A stretch of 64,000 nt of DNA from Caldichromatium japonicum (lineage in GTDB: Bacteria > Pseudomonadota > Gammaproteobacteria > Chromatiales > Chromatiaceae), in the NCBI RefSeq assembly GCF_011290485.1, contig NZ_CP048029.1, positions 2,366,501 to 2,430,500 on the forward strand, in the 5' to 3' direction. The number at the start of each line of letters is the position of its first letter. The stretch's first letter is position 1. Positions 47,698-56,161 of the stretch are shown in pieces. The notes beneath the pieces are model-generated. The model was not told the origin of the DNA and searched no databases. It saw only the letters and a program-made list of their open reading frames with translations. The translations under genes were made by a program, and so were the position numbers.

Positions 47698-50052
47698 TTA
47701 CTTCTCCGTCACCCGGTCATCGAGCCCCAGTTCCCGCAAAGCATTCCGGGTTTCCTAGATAGACTGCTCCGAGAGTCCATCGGACGGGCTTACTTCGACC
47801 GCGATGGTAAGCTTCAAGCCCGGCGTGGCCGCAAAGCGGGAGAGCACCTTGGTGTAGAAGTTCATCCATTTCTGCGGAGGAACTTCACCAGACCATCGGA
47901 TGCCGGCAATCTTCGCTGGCCTGGGAACAGGCGGGGTCGGCGCCGGTTGAGGTTCAATCGGTGTTTCACTTGGTTCCGCACCTCCCCCTGCCCCTGTTCC
48001 AGCTCCGATGCCGTTTCCTTGCTCGGAAGCCCCCACCGCCGGTGGCATAGTTTGAGCATTCAGGTAGTCCCGTGCCGCTTCAGCCGTAATGACGAACATG
48101 TCATCGGAGAATTCGATGTCCGTCGGGCTTACGCTCTGATTGAATGCGAATGGCTGATATTTGCCGGAAGCACCTTTCCCCACGTAAGCCAGTATTCCAC
48201 TCTCGACACCGCGCGCGATGGTTTCCTTGATCGTCTCCGCGTTCAGCAAGCGGGGGAAGACGGGCGACGCGTAGAACGCATCGCGGACGGATTTGGTCGC
48301 CCATTCCTTGAAAGCGGGTGGCCAGTTCCGCACCAAGAAGTTCGGGCTCACACCCTTCTCCACGTCGCCATCGGCGGACAGCCGGTTAAGGATGTTGGAG
48401 ATTGGGGTATCCGCCGCACTCGAATGGACGAGCCCGAGATCGACCATCTTCACCGTATTGTCCTTGGCCAGCAGGAACAGGTGCTTGTAGGCTCGCCAGA
48501 TGGATTCCTTCAGGTCACGCTTGGCCTTGTGAATGTTCTCGGCGAGCTGCCTCTTCTGCGCCTCATCGAGCTTGAGATCGTCTGCCTCATCGCTGATGGC
48601 CTGCCATGCCAGGATTTTCCTGGCTTCTTCCCGCATAGGTTGGGCAGAATCGGGAACGACCCAAATGATTGCGCTCTTAAACGTCCTCGATGTCGTGCCG
48701 CAATCACGAATCATGGCCTCAACAAATTGACGGGTTGCCTTCTCATCTTCCATCGTCCGGTCGAGGTCGGCAATGACGAGACTGATCACCGGCCGGTCGG
48801 CAATCTGAATGCGCTTCTCGGGGAAAAACACCCGCTCGACAAACTCCTTCGGTGCAAAGATCTTTTGAATCTCCCGTTTGATCTCTTCGTCCACCTGCGG
48901 CCCCTGCACAGTCGCCCGCCGGTCGGCGAAGCGCTTGTTCAGGTTTTCCTTCAGGCTGAACTTATAGCGGGTCTTCTCGACGTTCAGGTAGTAGCAGGCG
49001 TCGGTGAGCGTCTCCAGGACGGTCTCGACGTTCCCGATGTCGCTTTCGGGTTCCCCCACAGCGAGCCGGATCTCCGGAACACTGGCCTCCTGCGCCTCAG
49101 CGCCGACCTGCCCGCCGTTGGATTCGAAGAAGATCGTGCTGGCCACCTTGCGGTGGAGCCTGGCCTTCTTGATGGCGTCACAGGCCTCGGAATCGAGCCG
49201 CACGGCGTGGGCGTCCTTCTTGCCGGCGATATCCGTGGTAACTGCCGCCTCCAGTTTGGTTTCGCCAAGCTGCTCGAACACGGCGGCACGGAACATGGGG
49301 TCATCCAGCGGCGCCGTGCCCAGGGTGATCAAGGGATCGCGCTGCGCCCCCTTGTAGCCCTCCTGGTAGGCCCGGGACACCCACAGGGCCAGCAGACGCA
49401 GGATGCCACGCGTTTGTTGGAACCGGGGCAGGGTCTGCCACTTCCGCTCGAAGACGGAAATCACCATCGGATGGAACGGGTAGGTAGCGCGGAATTCCTC
49501 GCGGGCCAAGTCCGGATTGATCAGGTTCGGCAGCTGCAACCGATTCTCCTGAATCCAGTCGGCATAGGCCCTACAGGTGTTTTCAGCGTCCTTGTCGAGG
49601 ATCACTCGGCCATCCGGGGTCACGGCCCGTTCGTCCCATTCGAACAGCCGGCGGCGAATGATCTCGGAGGTCTCCGATTCCACCGATACGATCACCGCCT
49701 TGCCCAGCCGATCCAGCAAGTTTTTCAAGCGCTGCTGATCCGCCTCATCCTTGTCCGTGTAGGACAGTTCCGACGCCGGGATCGAACCCACCAGCACCGC
49801 GTTGTTGCGCCCGTGGATCGTCTCGGACAGCGCCTGGATGAATTGTAGAGCTTGTTGTGCCAGCCCCGGTCGCGATAGGTGCTGACATAGTTCAGCACCT
49901 CGTCCATCAGGATCAGGCAGGGACGATTTGCCGGCAGTAGCTTTTCGATCACATTGCCTTTGGGTTCGGTGAAGTCGGCATCATGCTGGGCGACATGGGC
50001 AAAGGATTCCTCCCCACCCAATTGCCAGGCAAGCTCCCCCCAAGGGGTTCGG
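47698..50052 (-). pseudogene. DUF499-family ATPase (defence-island type), broken
   Basis: Large ATPase remnant. The 5' part reads GELAWQLGGEESFAHVAQHD and PCLILMDEVLNYVSTYRDRGW (Walker B), with the Walker A region missing upstream. A frameshift near 49848 is needed to continue with QALSETIHGRNNAVLVGSIPASEL. The long frame then runs to a TAG at 47755, beyond which the same frame still encodes ETRNALRELGLDDRVTEK before TAA at 47698. Thus one truncation, one frameshift and one nonsense codon. DUF499 proteins are known beside DUF1156 methyltransferases in phage-defence islands; no such partner is here. Confidence 0.78.
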
Positions 50053-50138
50053 TCAGGAACGTCCGCTCGAAAAAAGTTGCAGCGTCACGATAATCCTTGG
50101 GCGCGGTGCCCACTACGCAGACTGCCAACGGAAAAGAA

Positions 50139-50241
50139 AATGTTCAGCATCGGGCGCTACTTCGGCGACGATTCGCAATTGACCGCCTTCGTGAGGCTCG
50201 ATCCCAAGGAGGCGTTGCAAAAGCCGGCGGCGAAGGAGTAG
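50139..50241 (+). pseudogene. Short 3' fragment of an unidentified gene
   Basis: Encodes MFSIGRYFGDDSQLTAFVRLDPKEALQKPAAKE and a stop, followed five bases later by a strong hairpin. It looks like the true end of a plus-strand gene whose upstream part was replaced by the DUF499 remnant. I do not recognise the family. Confidence 0.35.
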
Positions 50242-50246
50242 AAAAT

Positions 50247-50266
50247 GGGGCCGGGTAACCGGCCCC
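50247..50266 (+). terminator. Hairpin terminator before the nifV promoter
   Basis: Perfect arms GGGGCCGG and CCGGCCCC around GTAA, followed by TTTGG. It would insulate the nif block from upstream transcription. Confidence 0.65.
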
Positions 50267-50387
50267 TTTGGCCGCGCTTGGCGAGTTTCATGTGCCGCCG
50301 GTCGATGTCCACTTCGGGGGTAGAGACCTCGCAACCAGGTACCCGGCGCCCGTCCAAGGCCTCGATACCCGGTAAGCGTCCGACAAT

Positions 50388-50403
50388 TGTGCGATTTAAG
50401 ACA
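50388..50403 (+). promoter_or_regulatory. NifA upstream activator site for nifV
   Basis: TGT-GCGATTTAAG-ACA is an exact TGT-N10-ACA NifA site, 52 bases before the sigma-54 element at 50455. Confidence 0.8.
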
Positions 50404-50435
50404 AAACGCACGGGTCAGACGCTTTAGTCTTTGAA

Positions 50436-50448
50436 TATCAAAGAGTTA
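50436..50448 (+). promoter_or_regulatory. IHF site in the nifV promoter
   Basis: TATCAAAGAGTTA matches WATCAANNNNTTR at every position and lies between the NifA site and the promoter, where IHF bends DNA to bring NifA to sigma-54 polymerase. Confidence 0.75.
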
Positions 50449-50454
50449 CCGACA

Positions 50455-50470
50455 TGGCATCTTGTTTGCT
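50455..50470 (+). promoter_or_regulatory. Sigma-54 promoter of nifV
   Basis: TGGCATCTTGTTTGCT fits TGGCACG-N4-TTGCW with the essential GG and GC at correct spacing. Counting 12 bases from the C of the -12 GC puts +1 at about 50481, only two bases before the nifV ATG. Confidence 0.8.
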
Positions 50471-50482
50471 TTGATGCCGGTC

Positions 50483-51643
50483 ATGGATACGCGCTCTCGC
50501 ATCATCATCAACGACACCACGCTGCGCGATGGCGAGCAGTCGGCCGGGGTCGCCTTTTCTCTCGAAGAGAAACTTGCCATTGCGCGCGAGCTCGACGCGC
50601 TCGGCGTGCCCGAAATGGAGGTCGGCATTCCGGCGATGGGCGAGGAGGAACGCGAGAGTATCCGCGCCGTTGCCGCCCTGGGGCTCAAGGCGCATCTGAT
50701 GGTCTGGAGCCGTCTCGCCAGCGCCGACATCCATGCCTGCGCCGGACTCGGTGCCACGCTGATCGACATCTCGGCGCCGGTTTCGGATCAGCATTTACGG
50801 CACAAACTGGGCCGCGATCGCCCCTGGCTGCTTGCCGAGATTACGCGTCGGATCGCCCAAGCGCGCGATGCAGGTTTCGAGGTCTGTCTTGGCGGCGAGG
50901 ACGCTTCGCGCGCCGACCTGGATTTTTTGCGGTGCGTGCTCGAGACGGCCGAGCGCGCCGGCGCCAGGCGCTTTCGCTTTGCCGACACGCTCGGCATCCT
51001 CGATCCTTTCGCGGTGTTCGAGCGCATCGCCGCCTTGCGTGCGGCAAGTGACCTCGAGATCGAGATGCATGCTCATGACGACCTGGGTATGGCCACCGCC
51101 AACACGCTTGCGGCTGCCAAGGCCGGCGCAACGCACCTCAATACGACGGTCAATGGCCTGGGCGAGCGCGCTGGCAATGCGCCGCTCGAAGAGGTAGTGA
51201 TGGGGCTCGAGCGCATCTACGGAATGCGTACTGGCATCGACCTGAAAGGCTTTCCCGGCGTTTCCCACCGCGTCGCCCATGCTTCCGGTCGGCCCGTGCC
51301 GTGGCAAAAGAGCATCGTCGGCGAGGGAGCATTTACGCACGAGGCGGGTATCCACATCGATGGCCTCATCAAGCACCCGAACAACTACCAGGGGTTCGAT
51401 CCGGCATTGGTTGGCCGCTCCCACCGCTTCGTGCTGGGCAAGCATTCAGGGACGCATGCCGTGCAGGCCGTGATGGCCAATCTCGGCATCGAACTCACCG
51501 AATCGGCGGCACGTCGCCTTGTGACGCACCTGCGTGCCTTCGTCGCTCGCGCCAAACGTTCCCCGAACGAGGCCGAGCTGCTCGTCCTGGCCGAGATGAC
51601 GTGCGCGCCTGGATCGCACCCAGCGGAAAGGAATAGCGTATGA
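50483..51643 (+). CDS. nifV: Homocitrate synthase
   Basis: Condenses acetyl-CoA with 2-oxoglutarate to homocitrate, the organic ligand of the nitrogenase iron-molybdenum cofactor. INDTTLRDGEQSAGVAFSLEEK, EMHAHDDLGMATANTLAAAKAGATHLNTTVNGLGERAGNAPLEE and KSIVGEGAFTHEAGIHIDGLI are hallmarks of NifV; the HAHDD segment holds metal ligands. 386 residues. The ATG at 50483 is the only start before the conserved core, has no ribosome site, and sits at the predicted transcription start. It overlaps nifW by four bases. Confidence 0.95.
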   Translation: MDTRSRIIINDTTLRDGEQSAGVAFSLEEKLAIARELDALGVPEMEVGIPAMGEEERESIRAVAALGLKAHLMVWSRLASADIHACAGLGATLIDISAPVSDQHLRHKLGRDRPWLLAEITRRIAQARDAGFEVCLGGEDASRADLDFLRCVLETAERAGARRFRFADTLGILDPFAVFERIAALRAASDLEIEMHAHDDLGMATANTLAAAKAGATHLNTTVNGLGERAGNAPLEEVVMGLERIYGMRTGIDLKGFPGVSHRVAHASGRPVPWQKSIVGEGAFTHEAGIHIDGLIKHPNNYQGFDPALVGRSHRFVLGKHSGTHAVQAVMANLGIELTESAARRLVTHLRAFVARAKRSPNEAELLVLAEMTCAPGSHPAERNSV

Positions 51644-51972
51644 ATGCCCACACCGATGATTTCGTCGCCGAACTGACCGGTCTCGAATCCGCCGAGGATT
51701 TTCTCGATTATTTCGGTATCGACTACCGCCCCGCCATCGTTGAGGTCAACCGGCTGCACATCCTCAAGCGTTTCCACGATTACCTCGAAGCTCATCGCCA
51801 GCGATCGGGCGAGCCTGGCTATGCGGAGTATCGCGCCCTGCTGGTGCGCGCGTACGAGGATTTCGTGCATTCAGACGCCTATACCGAAAAGGTGATGCGC
51901 GTCCATCAGAAAGCTGCCGGCATCGCGCGCGTGTCGATCGCTTCCCTCATCCGCAAAGGTCGGCAGCCATGA
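51640..51972 (+). CDS. nifW: Nitrogenase-stabilizing/protective protein NifW
   Basis: A 110-residue protein that helps protect or assemble the MoFe protein. LTGLESAEDFLDYFGIDYRPAIVEVNRLHILKRFHDYL is the typical NifW start, and FVHSDAYTEKVMRVHQ follows near the end. It overlaps nifV (ATGA) and is followed by a 234-base gap with no convincing gene before nifZ. Confidence 0.93.
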   Translation: MNAHTDDFVAELTGLESAEDFLDYFGIDYRPAIVEVNRLHILKRFHDYLEAHRQRSGEPGYAEYRALLVRAYEDFVHSDAYTEKVMRVHQKAAGIARVSIASLIRKGRQP

Positions 51973-52206
51973 TCCTAAAAACCCCAGTTGACCGCTTCTC
52001 AAGGCGAAAAATGTCTTCGAGAATCAGAGCTTGCCGCACCTTTTCCCCTCACCGAGAGGGTAACCCCGCTACGCACCCACTGGCACGCGCCGGCGGGCGC
52101 CTGGCTTTGTTGCTCCTCCTTGCAGGCATGAGCCTGCGGCGTCGTCGCGTCGCGCCATGCACCCGCCTGCACGCACCATTGGGCGCGTTCAACTGAGGTA
52201 TTTAGG

Positions 52207-52668
52207 ATGATCGACGGCGCACGCTGGGATTACGGCGATGCGGTGCGCGTGACGCGCAACGTGAGAAACGACGGCACCTATCCCGGGGCGGCCACCGGTG
52301 AACTCTTGGTGCGGCGCGGCAGTGTCGGCTATGTCGTCGATATCGGTACTTTCCTGCAAGACCAGATCATCTACTCGGTGCATTTTCTCGAGGCCGGCAA
52401 GATCGTCGGTTGCCGCCAGGAAGAACTGATCGACCTCGATGAGCCCTGGGTGCCGAGCCGTTACGAGGTGCGCGAGCGCGTGCGCACTGTCAAGGCGCTC
52501 GTCATCGATGGCGAAGTGCTCGTGCCGCTCGGCGCGATCGGCGAAATCCTCAGGGTGATCCGGGAAACCGACCCGCCCGTCTACCATCTTCATTTCGACT
52601 GCCAGCCGGGCCGCGTTTTCGTCGTGCCGGAGGCGGCGCTGGAAGCGCTGGAGCCGCGCCATGACTGA
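52207..52668 (+). CDS. nifZ: Nitrogen fixation protein NifZ
   Basis: Assists formation of the second P-cluster pair of the MoFe protein. The N-terminal domain shows YGDAVRVTRNVRNDGTYPGAATGELLVRRGSVGYVVDIGTFLQDQIIYSVHF, a clear NifZ signature; the last 65 residues form a second, partly similar domain. 153 residues. Its end overlaps nifM by eight bases. Confidence 0.93.
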   Translation: MIDGARWDYGDAVRVTRNVRNDGTYPGAATGELLVRRGSVGYVVDIGTFLQDQIIYSVHFLEAGKIVGCRQEELIDLDEPWVPSRYEVRERVRTVKALVIDGEVLVPLGAIGEILRVIRETDPPVYHLHFDCQPGRVFVVPEAALEALEPRHD

Positions 52669-53497
52669 AGCGGCCAGCCCCTGGCTCGTCCTCAAGCTGG
52701 CGCACGAGTTCTACGGCAAGTCGCCGCAGGCGCTCGCTGCCGAGGAGAGTCGGCGCATCGCCGTGATCGCGCAAAGGCAGGCCGAGATCGAGCGGCGCGT
52801 CCTCGCCAGCGTCGAAGCCGCCGGCGTCGTGCTTCCCGCGGCAATCATCGAGCGCGCGCTCGCCGAAATCCGCGCGCGCTACGACAGCGAAGACGACTAC
52901 CGCGCCGATCTTATGCGCGCCGATCTTTCCCCGGACAGCCTGCGCGCCGCCGTCGAGCACGACCTCCTCGTCGAGGCCGTGCTAGAGCGGGTCGCCGGCC
53001 GCGCCCCAATGGTGAGCGACACCGACGTCGAAATCTTCTACCTGCAGAACCACGCGAAATTCGCCAAGCCCGAAACGCGCACGCTGCGCCACATCCTCGT
53101 CACCATCAACGACGCCCTGCCCGGCAGCGAGCGTCATGCCGCCGCCGCGAAGATCGCCGCAATTCTCGCGCGCTTACGCAAGGATCCCACACGCTTTGCC
53201 GAGCAGGCGCTCAAGCATTCGGAATGCCCGACGGCGATGAACGGCGGGCTGCTCGGCACGCTGCCGCGCGGCCAGCTGTATGCCGCGCTCGATGCCGTCG
53301 CTTTTGCTTTGCCGGCGGGCTCTCTCTCCGACATCGTCGAATCGCCGCTGGGTTTCCACATCCTATGGTGCGAGAAAATCGATCCCGCGCGTACCGTGCC
53401 GCTTGCCGAGGCCCGGGAAAAAGTGCGCGCGCATCTGACCGAGCAGCGCCGGCAGGCGGCGCAAAAGGCGTGGATCGCGTCGCTGCCCGCGGCTTGA
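52661..53497 (+). CDS. nifM: Nitrogenase iron protein maturation factor NifM (parvulin-type PPIase)
   Basis: Peptidyl-prolyl isomerase needed for active NifH. The N-terminal helical part is specific to NifM. The C-terminal parvulin domain reads TRTLRHILVTINDALPGSERHAAAAKI, FAEQALKHSECPTAMNGGLLGTLPRGQLYAALDAVAFALPAGSLSDIVESPLGFHILWCEKI. 278 residues. Last gene of the nifV-W-Z-M group, convergent with rnfH with one base between stops. Confidence 0.93.
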   Translation: MTEAASPWLVLKLAHEFYGKSPQALAAEESRRIAVIAQRQAEIERRVLASVEAAGVVLPAAIIERALAEIRARYDSEDDYRADLMRADLSPDSLRAAVEHDLLVEAVLERVAGRAPMVSDTDVEIFYLQNHAKFAKPETRTLRHILVTINDALPGSERHAAAAKIAAILARLRKDPTRFAEQALKHSECPTAMNGGLLGTLPRGQLYAALDAVAFALPAGSLSDIVESPLGFHILWCEKIDPARTVPLAEAREKVRAHLTEQRRQAAQKAWIASLPAA

Positions 53498-53498
53498 G

Positions 53499-53774
53499 CT
53501 ACTCCGCTTCGCTGGTGCCATCCTTACGCGGCACCGTCTGCGGATCGCAGATGATGGGGCGGTAGATCTCGACCCGGTCGCCGGAGCGCAAGACCGTGTC
53601 CGGCTTGACGATCCGGCCAAAGATGCCCACCTTTTGCTTAGCCAGATCGATGTGCGGGAACTGCTTGAGGATGCCCGAGCGCGCGATGGCCTGCTGTACC
53701 GTCGTGCCCTCGGGCACCTCGATGTTGAGCCAGATCTGGCCACCGGGCTCGGCATAGGCGATGCCGATCTGCAT
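53499..53774 (-). CDS. rnfH: RnfH-family ubiquitin-like protein
   Basis: A 91-residue beta-grasp protein. QIGIAYAEPGGQIWLNIEVPEGTTVQQAIARSGIL and KVGIFGRIVKPDTVLRSGDRVEIYRPI are characteristic of RnfH. It is the last gene of rnfABCDGEH and directly follows rnfE. Exact role in Rnf assembly is not settled in general. Confidence 0.92.
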   Translation of the reverse strand: MQIGIAYAEPGGQIWLNIEVPEGTTVQQAIARSGILKQFPHIDLAKQKVGIFGRIVKPDTVLRSGDRVEIYRPIICDPQTVPRKDGTSEAE

Positions 53775-54455
53775 TTACACGCCCTCCGGAGAAAGATCGG
53801 CGCCGGCGGCAGCAGCCCGGCGCGCCGCGAGGCGGGCTTCGAGCACGCGCTTGGCAGCGAGCAGAACGCCCAGAGCGAAAAAGCCGCCGGGTGGAAGGAT
53901 CATCATCAGCGCGCCGTTGAAGTCCTTGGCCAGCGTCGTTTCGAGGAAGGAAAAGCCTGGGCCGAGCAAGAGGCTCGCCTGCGCGAATAGCGTGCCGCTG
54001 CCGAAAAGTTCGCGCACGAGGCCGATGACCGTCAGCGCGAAGGTAAAGCCGAGACCCATGAACAGGCCGTCGATTGCGGCATCGACCACCGGCGATTTCG
54101 AGGCGAAGGCTTCGGCGCGGCCGAGGATCGCGCAGTTGACGACGATCAGCGCGATGAACAGCCCGAGCACCTTGTAAAGGTCGTGCAGCCAGGCGTTGAG
54201 CGAGAGATCGACGAGGGTGACCAACGTAGCGATGACGACGACGAAGACAGGAATGCGCACCGCCGGACTGACGAAATCGCGGATCAGTGCGATGATGATG
54301 TTCGAGACCGTCAGCACGGCCGTGGTGGCGAGCCCCATGCCGAGCCCGTTGGTGCCGCTGGTCGTGACGGCCAGTGTCGGGCACAAAGCAAGCAGCTGGG
54401 CGAAGACGACGTTGTTGTGCCACAAACCATCCTGGATGAGTTGACGCATTTTCAT
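53775..54455 (-). CDS. rnfE: Rnf electron transport complex subunit E
   Basis: Integral membrane subunit, homologous to NqrD/RsxE, of the ion-coupled complex that drives electrons to ferredoxin for nitrogenase. DGLWHNNVVFAQLLALCPTLAVTTSGTNGLGMGLAT holds the conserved Cys-containing helix; a second is NCAILGRAEAFAS. Six hydrophobic segments over 226 residues. Overlaps rnfG by four bases. Confidence 0.95.
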   Translation of the reverse strand: MKMRQLIQDGLWHNNVVFAQLLALCPTLAVTTSGTNGLGMGLATTAVLTVSNIIIALIRDFVSPAVRIPVFVVVIATLVTLVDLSLNAWLHDLYKVLGLFIALIVVNCAILGRAEAFASKSPVVDAAIDGLFMGLGFTFALTVIGLVRELFGSGTLFAQASLLLGPGFSFLETTLAKDFNGALMMILPPGGFFALGVLLAAKRVLEARLAARRAAAAGADLSPEGV

Positions 54456-55087
54456 TGCAGGATCTCCTCACGATGGAGGGCGAAGAATTCGAGACCGCTT
54501 TTCACCGCCTTGACGACCGCGCGCGGCGTGATGGTCGCGCCGGTGAACTGGTCGAACACGCCGCCGTCTTTCTTCACCGCCCACTTCTCGGCGGGCGGAT
54601 CGCCGAGCGACTTGCCGTCGAAAGCAAGAATCCACTTCGACTTGGCGATATCGATCTTGTCGCCCAGACCCGGCGTCTCGGCATGCTTGACGACGCGCGC
54701 ACCGAGGAGCCGCCCCTCGATATCGACGCCCATCAGCACGACGACGTCGCCTGCATAGCCGCGCGCGGCCATGCGGAACACTGCGCCGGTGATTCTGCCT
54801 GCCTTGCGCGCGCGATAGACCGTTATGGGCGTCATGTCGTCCGCACCAGCACCTCGTGCCGTCTTGCCAGCGCCGATTTTCACGGTGTCGTTGAGCAAAT
54901 CGTTGTCGCTCGACTCGGCGGGCAGCACCTGGGCGAGCGATGCGGCGAGGTCATCCGCCTCGGCTTTCGCGATGCCTTCGTGCGTGAGGTGCTTGCCGAG
55001 CACCAAGGCGGCGGCGCACAGCATCGCAACCAAGCCCAGCGAAACACCTTGATAGACCAGCTTGTCGCGCCAAAGAGCGATGTCCAT
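54452..55087 (-). CDS. rnfG: Rnf electron transport complex subunit G, FMN-binding
   Basis: Membrane-anchored flavoprotein facing the periplasm. An N-terminal helix (QGVSLGLVAMLCAAALVLG) is followed by the FMN-binding domain. The covalent FMN threonine lies in the motif FTGATITPRAV (S/T-G-A-T). VVKHAETPGLGDKIDIAKSKWI is another conserved part. 211 residues; three bases separate it from rnfD. Confidence 0.95.
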   Translation of the reverse strand: MDIALWRDKLVYQGVSLGLVAMLCAAALVLGKHLTHEGIAKAEADDLAASLAQVLPAESSDNDLLNDTVKIGAGKTARGAGADDMTPITVYRARKAGRITGAVFRMAARGYAGDVVVLMGVDIEGRLLGARVVKHAETPGLGDKIDIAKSKWILAFDGKSLGDPPAEKWAVKKDGGVFDQFTGATITPRAVVKAVKSGLEFFALHREEILQ

Positions 55088-55090
55088 TGC

Positions 55091-56161
55091 CTAAGTCTCC
55101 AAGGGCCGGCCTTTGCGGTCGCGGCCATAGATGCGCGGCTTGACGAGGCGGTCGATGACGGGCGTCATGGCATTCATGAGCAGCACCGCGAAGGCAACAC
55201 CCTCGGGATAGCCGCCGTAGGTGCGAATCAACCACGTCAGCAAGCCGCAGCCAAGGCCGAAAATCAGTTGGCCGATGCGCGTGTTGGGCGAGGTGACGTA
55301 GTCGGTGGCGATGAAAAAGGCGCCCAGCATCGCCGCGCCCGAGAGCAGATGCGCGGAAGCCGAGAGGTAGCGCGCCGGATCGACCTCATGGGCGATCAGC
55401 GCCGGGATGGCGATGCCGGTGAGCATCGCGAAGGGAATGTGCCAGGAAATGATGCGCAACCAGAGGAGCACGAGGCCGCCTGCGGCGATCAAGAACGCCG
55501 AGGTCTCGCCCAGGCTGCCGGCGCGCTCACCGACGAAAGAGAGCGCCGGCGGGGTCGTATTGAGAAGGTCGATGCCGCGCGAAAGCTCAGTCTTGGAAAA
55601 ACCCAGCAGCGTGGCGCTGGTCACTGCGTCGACGTTCGGAATACCGTTCAATACGATCTGCAAACCCTGCACGAAATCCGGTGCGCCCGCCGAACCGATC
55701 GGTAGCGGTGCGATCCATTGCGTCATGGCGACCGGGAAGGAGATCAAGAGCGCAACACGCGCCACCATCGCCGGGTTGAAAAGATTTTGGCCGAGACCGC
55801 CGAACATCTGCTTGGCGACGACGGTGGCGAACAGGCCGCCGATCGCGCCGAGCCACCAAGGCGCCCAGGGCGGAAGCGACAGGGCGAGCAGCCAGCCGGT
55901 GAGCGCGGCCGAGCCGTCGAGGAGCACAGGCATGGCACGGCGCCGCATCAGGTGCAGGCAGAAGGCTTCGCCGAAGAGGGCGGACAACACGGTGATCCAC
56001 CACAGATGCACGGCCGGCCAGCCATAGAGCCAAAAACCGTAGAGCGTCGCCGGCGCGAGCGCGAGCATGACCTTGGCCATGATGAGCGAGATGCTTCCAC
56101 CCGCATGGGCATGGGCGTGCGGCGAGGAAAGCGGTGTGACAGTCAGTTTCGCCGTGCTCAT
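55091..56161 (-). CDS. rnfD: Rnf electron transport complex subunit D
   Basis: Membrane subunit with a second covalent FMN (NqrB/RsxD family). LALAPATLYGFWLYGWPAVHLW, ALSLPPWAPWWLGAIGGLFATVVAKQMFGGLGQNLFNPAMVARVALLISFP and DAVTSATLLG (FMN threonine) are diagnostic, and SPNTRIGQLIFGLGCGLLTWLIRTYGGYPEGVAFAVLLMNAMTP ends the core. 356 residues. Overlaps rnfC by four bases. Confidence 0.96.
   Translation of the reverse strand: MSTAKLTVTPLSSPHAHAHAGGSISLIMAKVMLALAPATLYGFWLYGWPAVHLWWITVLSALFGEAFCLHLMRRRAMPVLLDGSAALTGWLLALSLPPWAPWWLGAIGGLFATVVAKQMFGGLGQNLFNPAMVARVALLISFPVAMTQWIAPLPIGSAGAPDFVQGLQIVLNGIPNVDAVTSATLLGFSKTELSRGIDLLNTTPPALSFVGERAGSLGETSAFLIAAGGLVLLWLRIISWHIPFAMLTGIAIPALIAHEVDPARYLSASAHLLSGAAMLGAFFIATDYVTSPNTRIGQLIFGLGCGLLTWLIRTYGGYPEGVAFAVLLMNAMTPVIDRLVKPRIYGRDRKGRPLET

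Noticed and set aside
51969..52196. Small frame between nifW and nifZ (75 codons)
   Set aside because: Although its ATG overlaps the nifW stop, the product is an Arg-rich low-complexity sequence without family resemblance; the gap more likely holds leader or decayed sequence.
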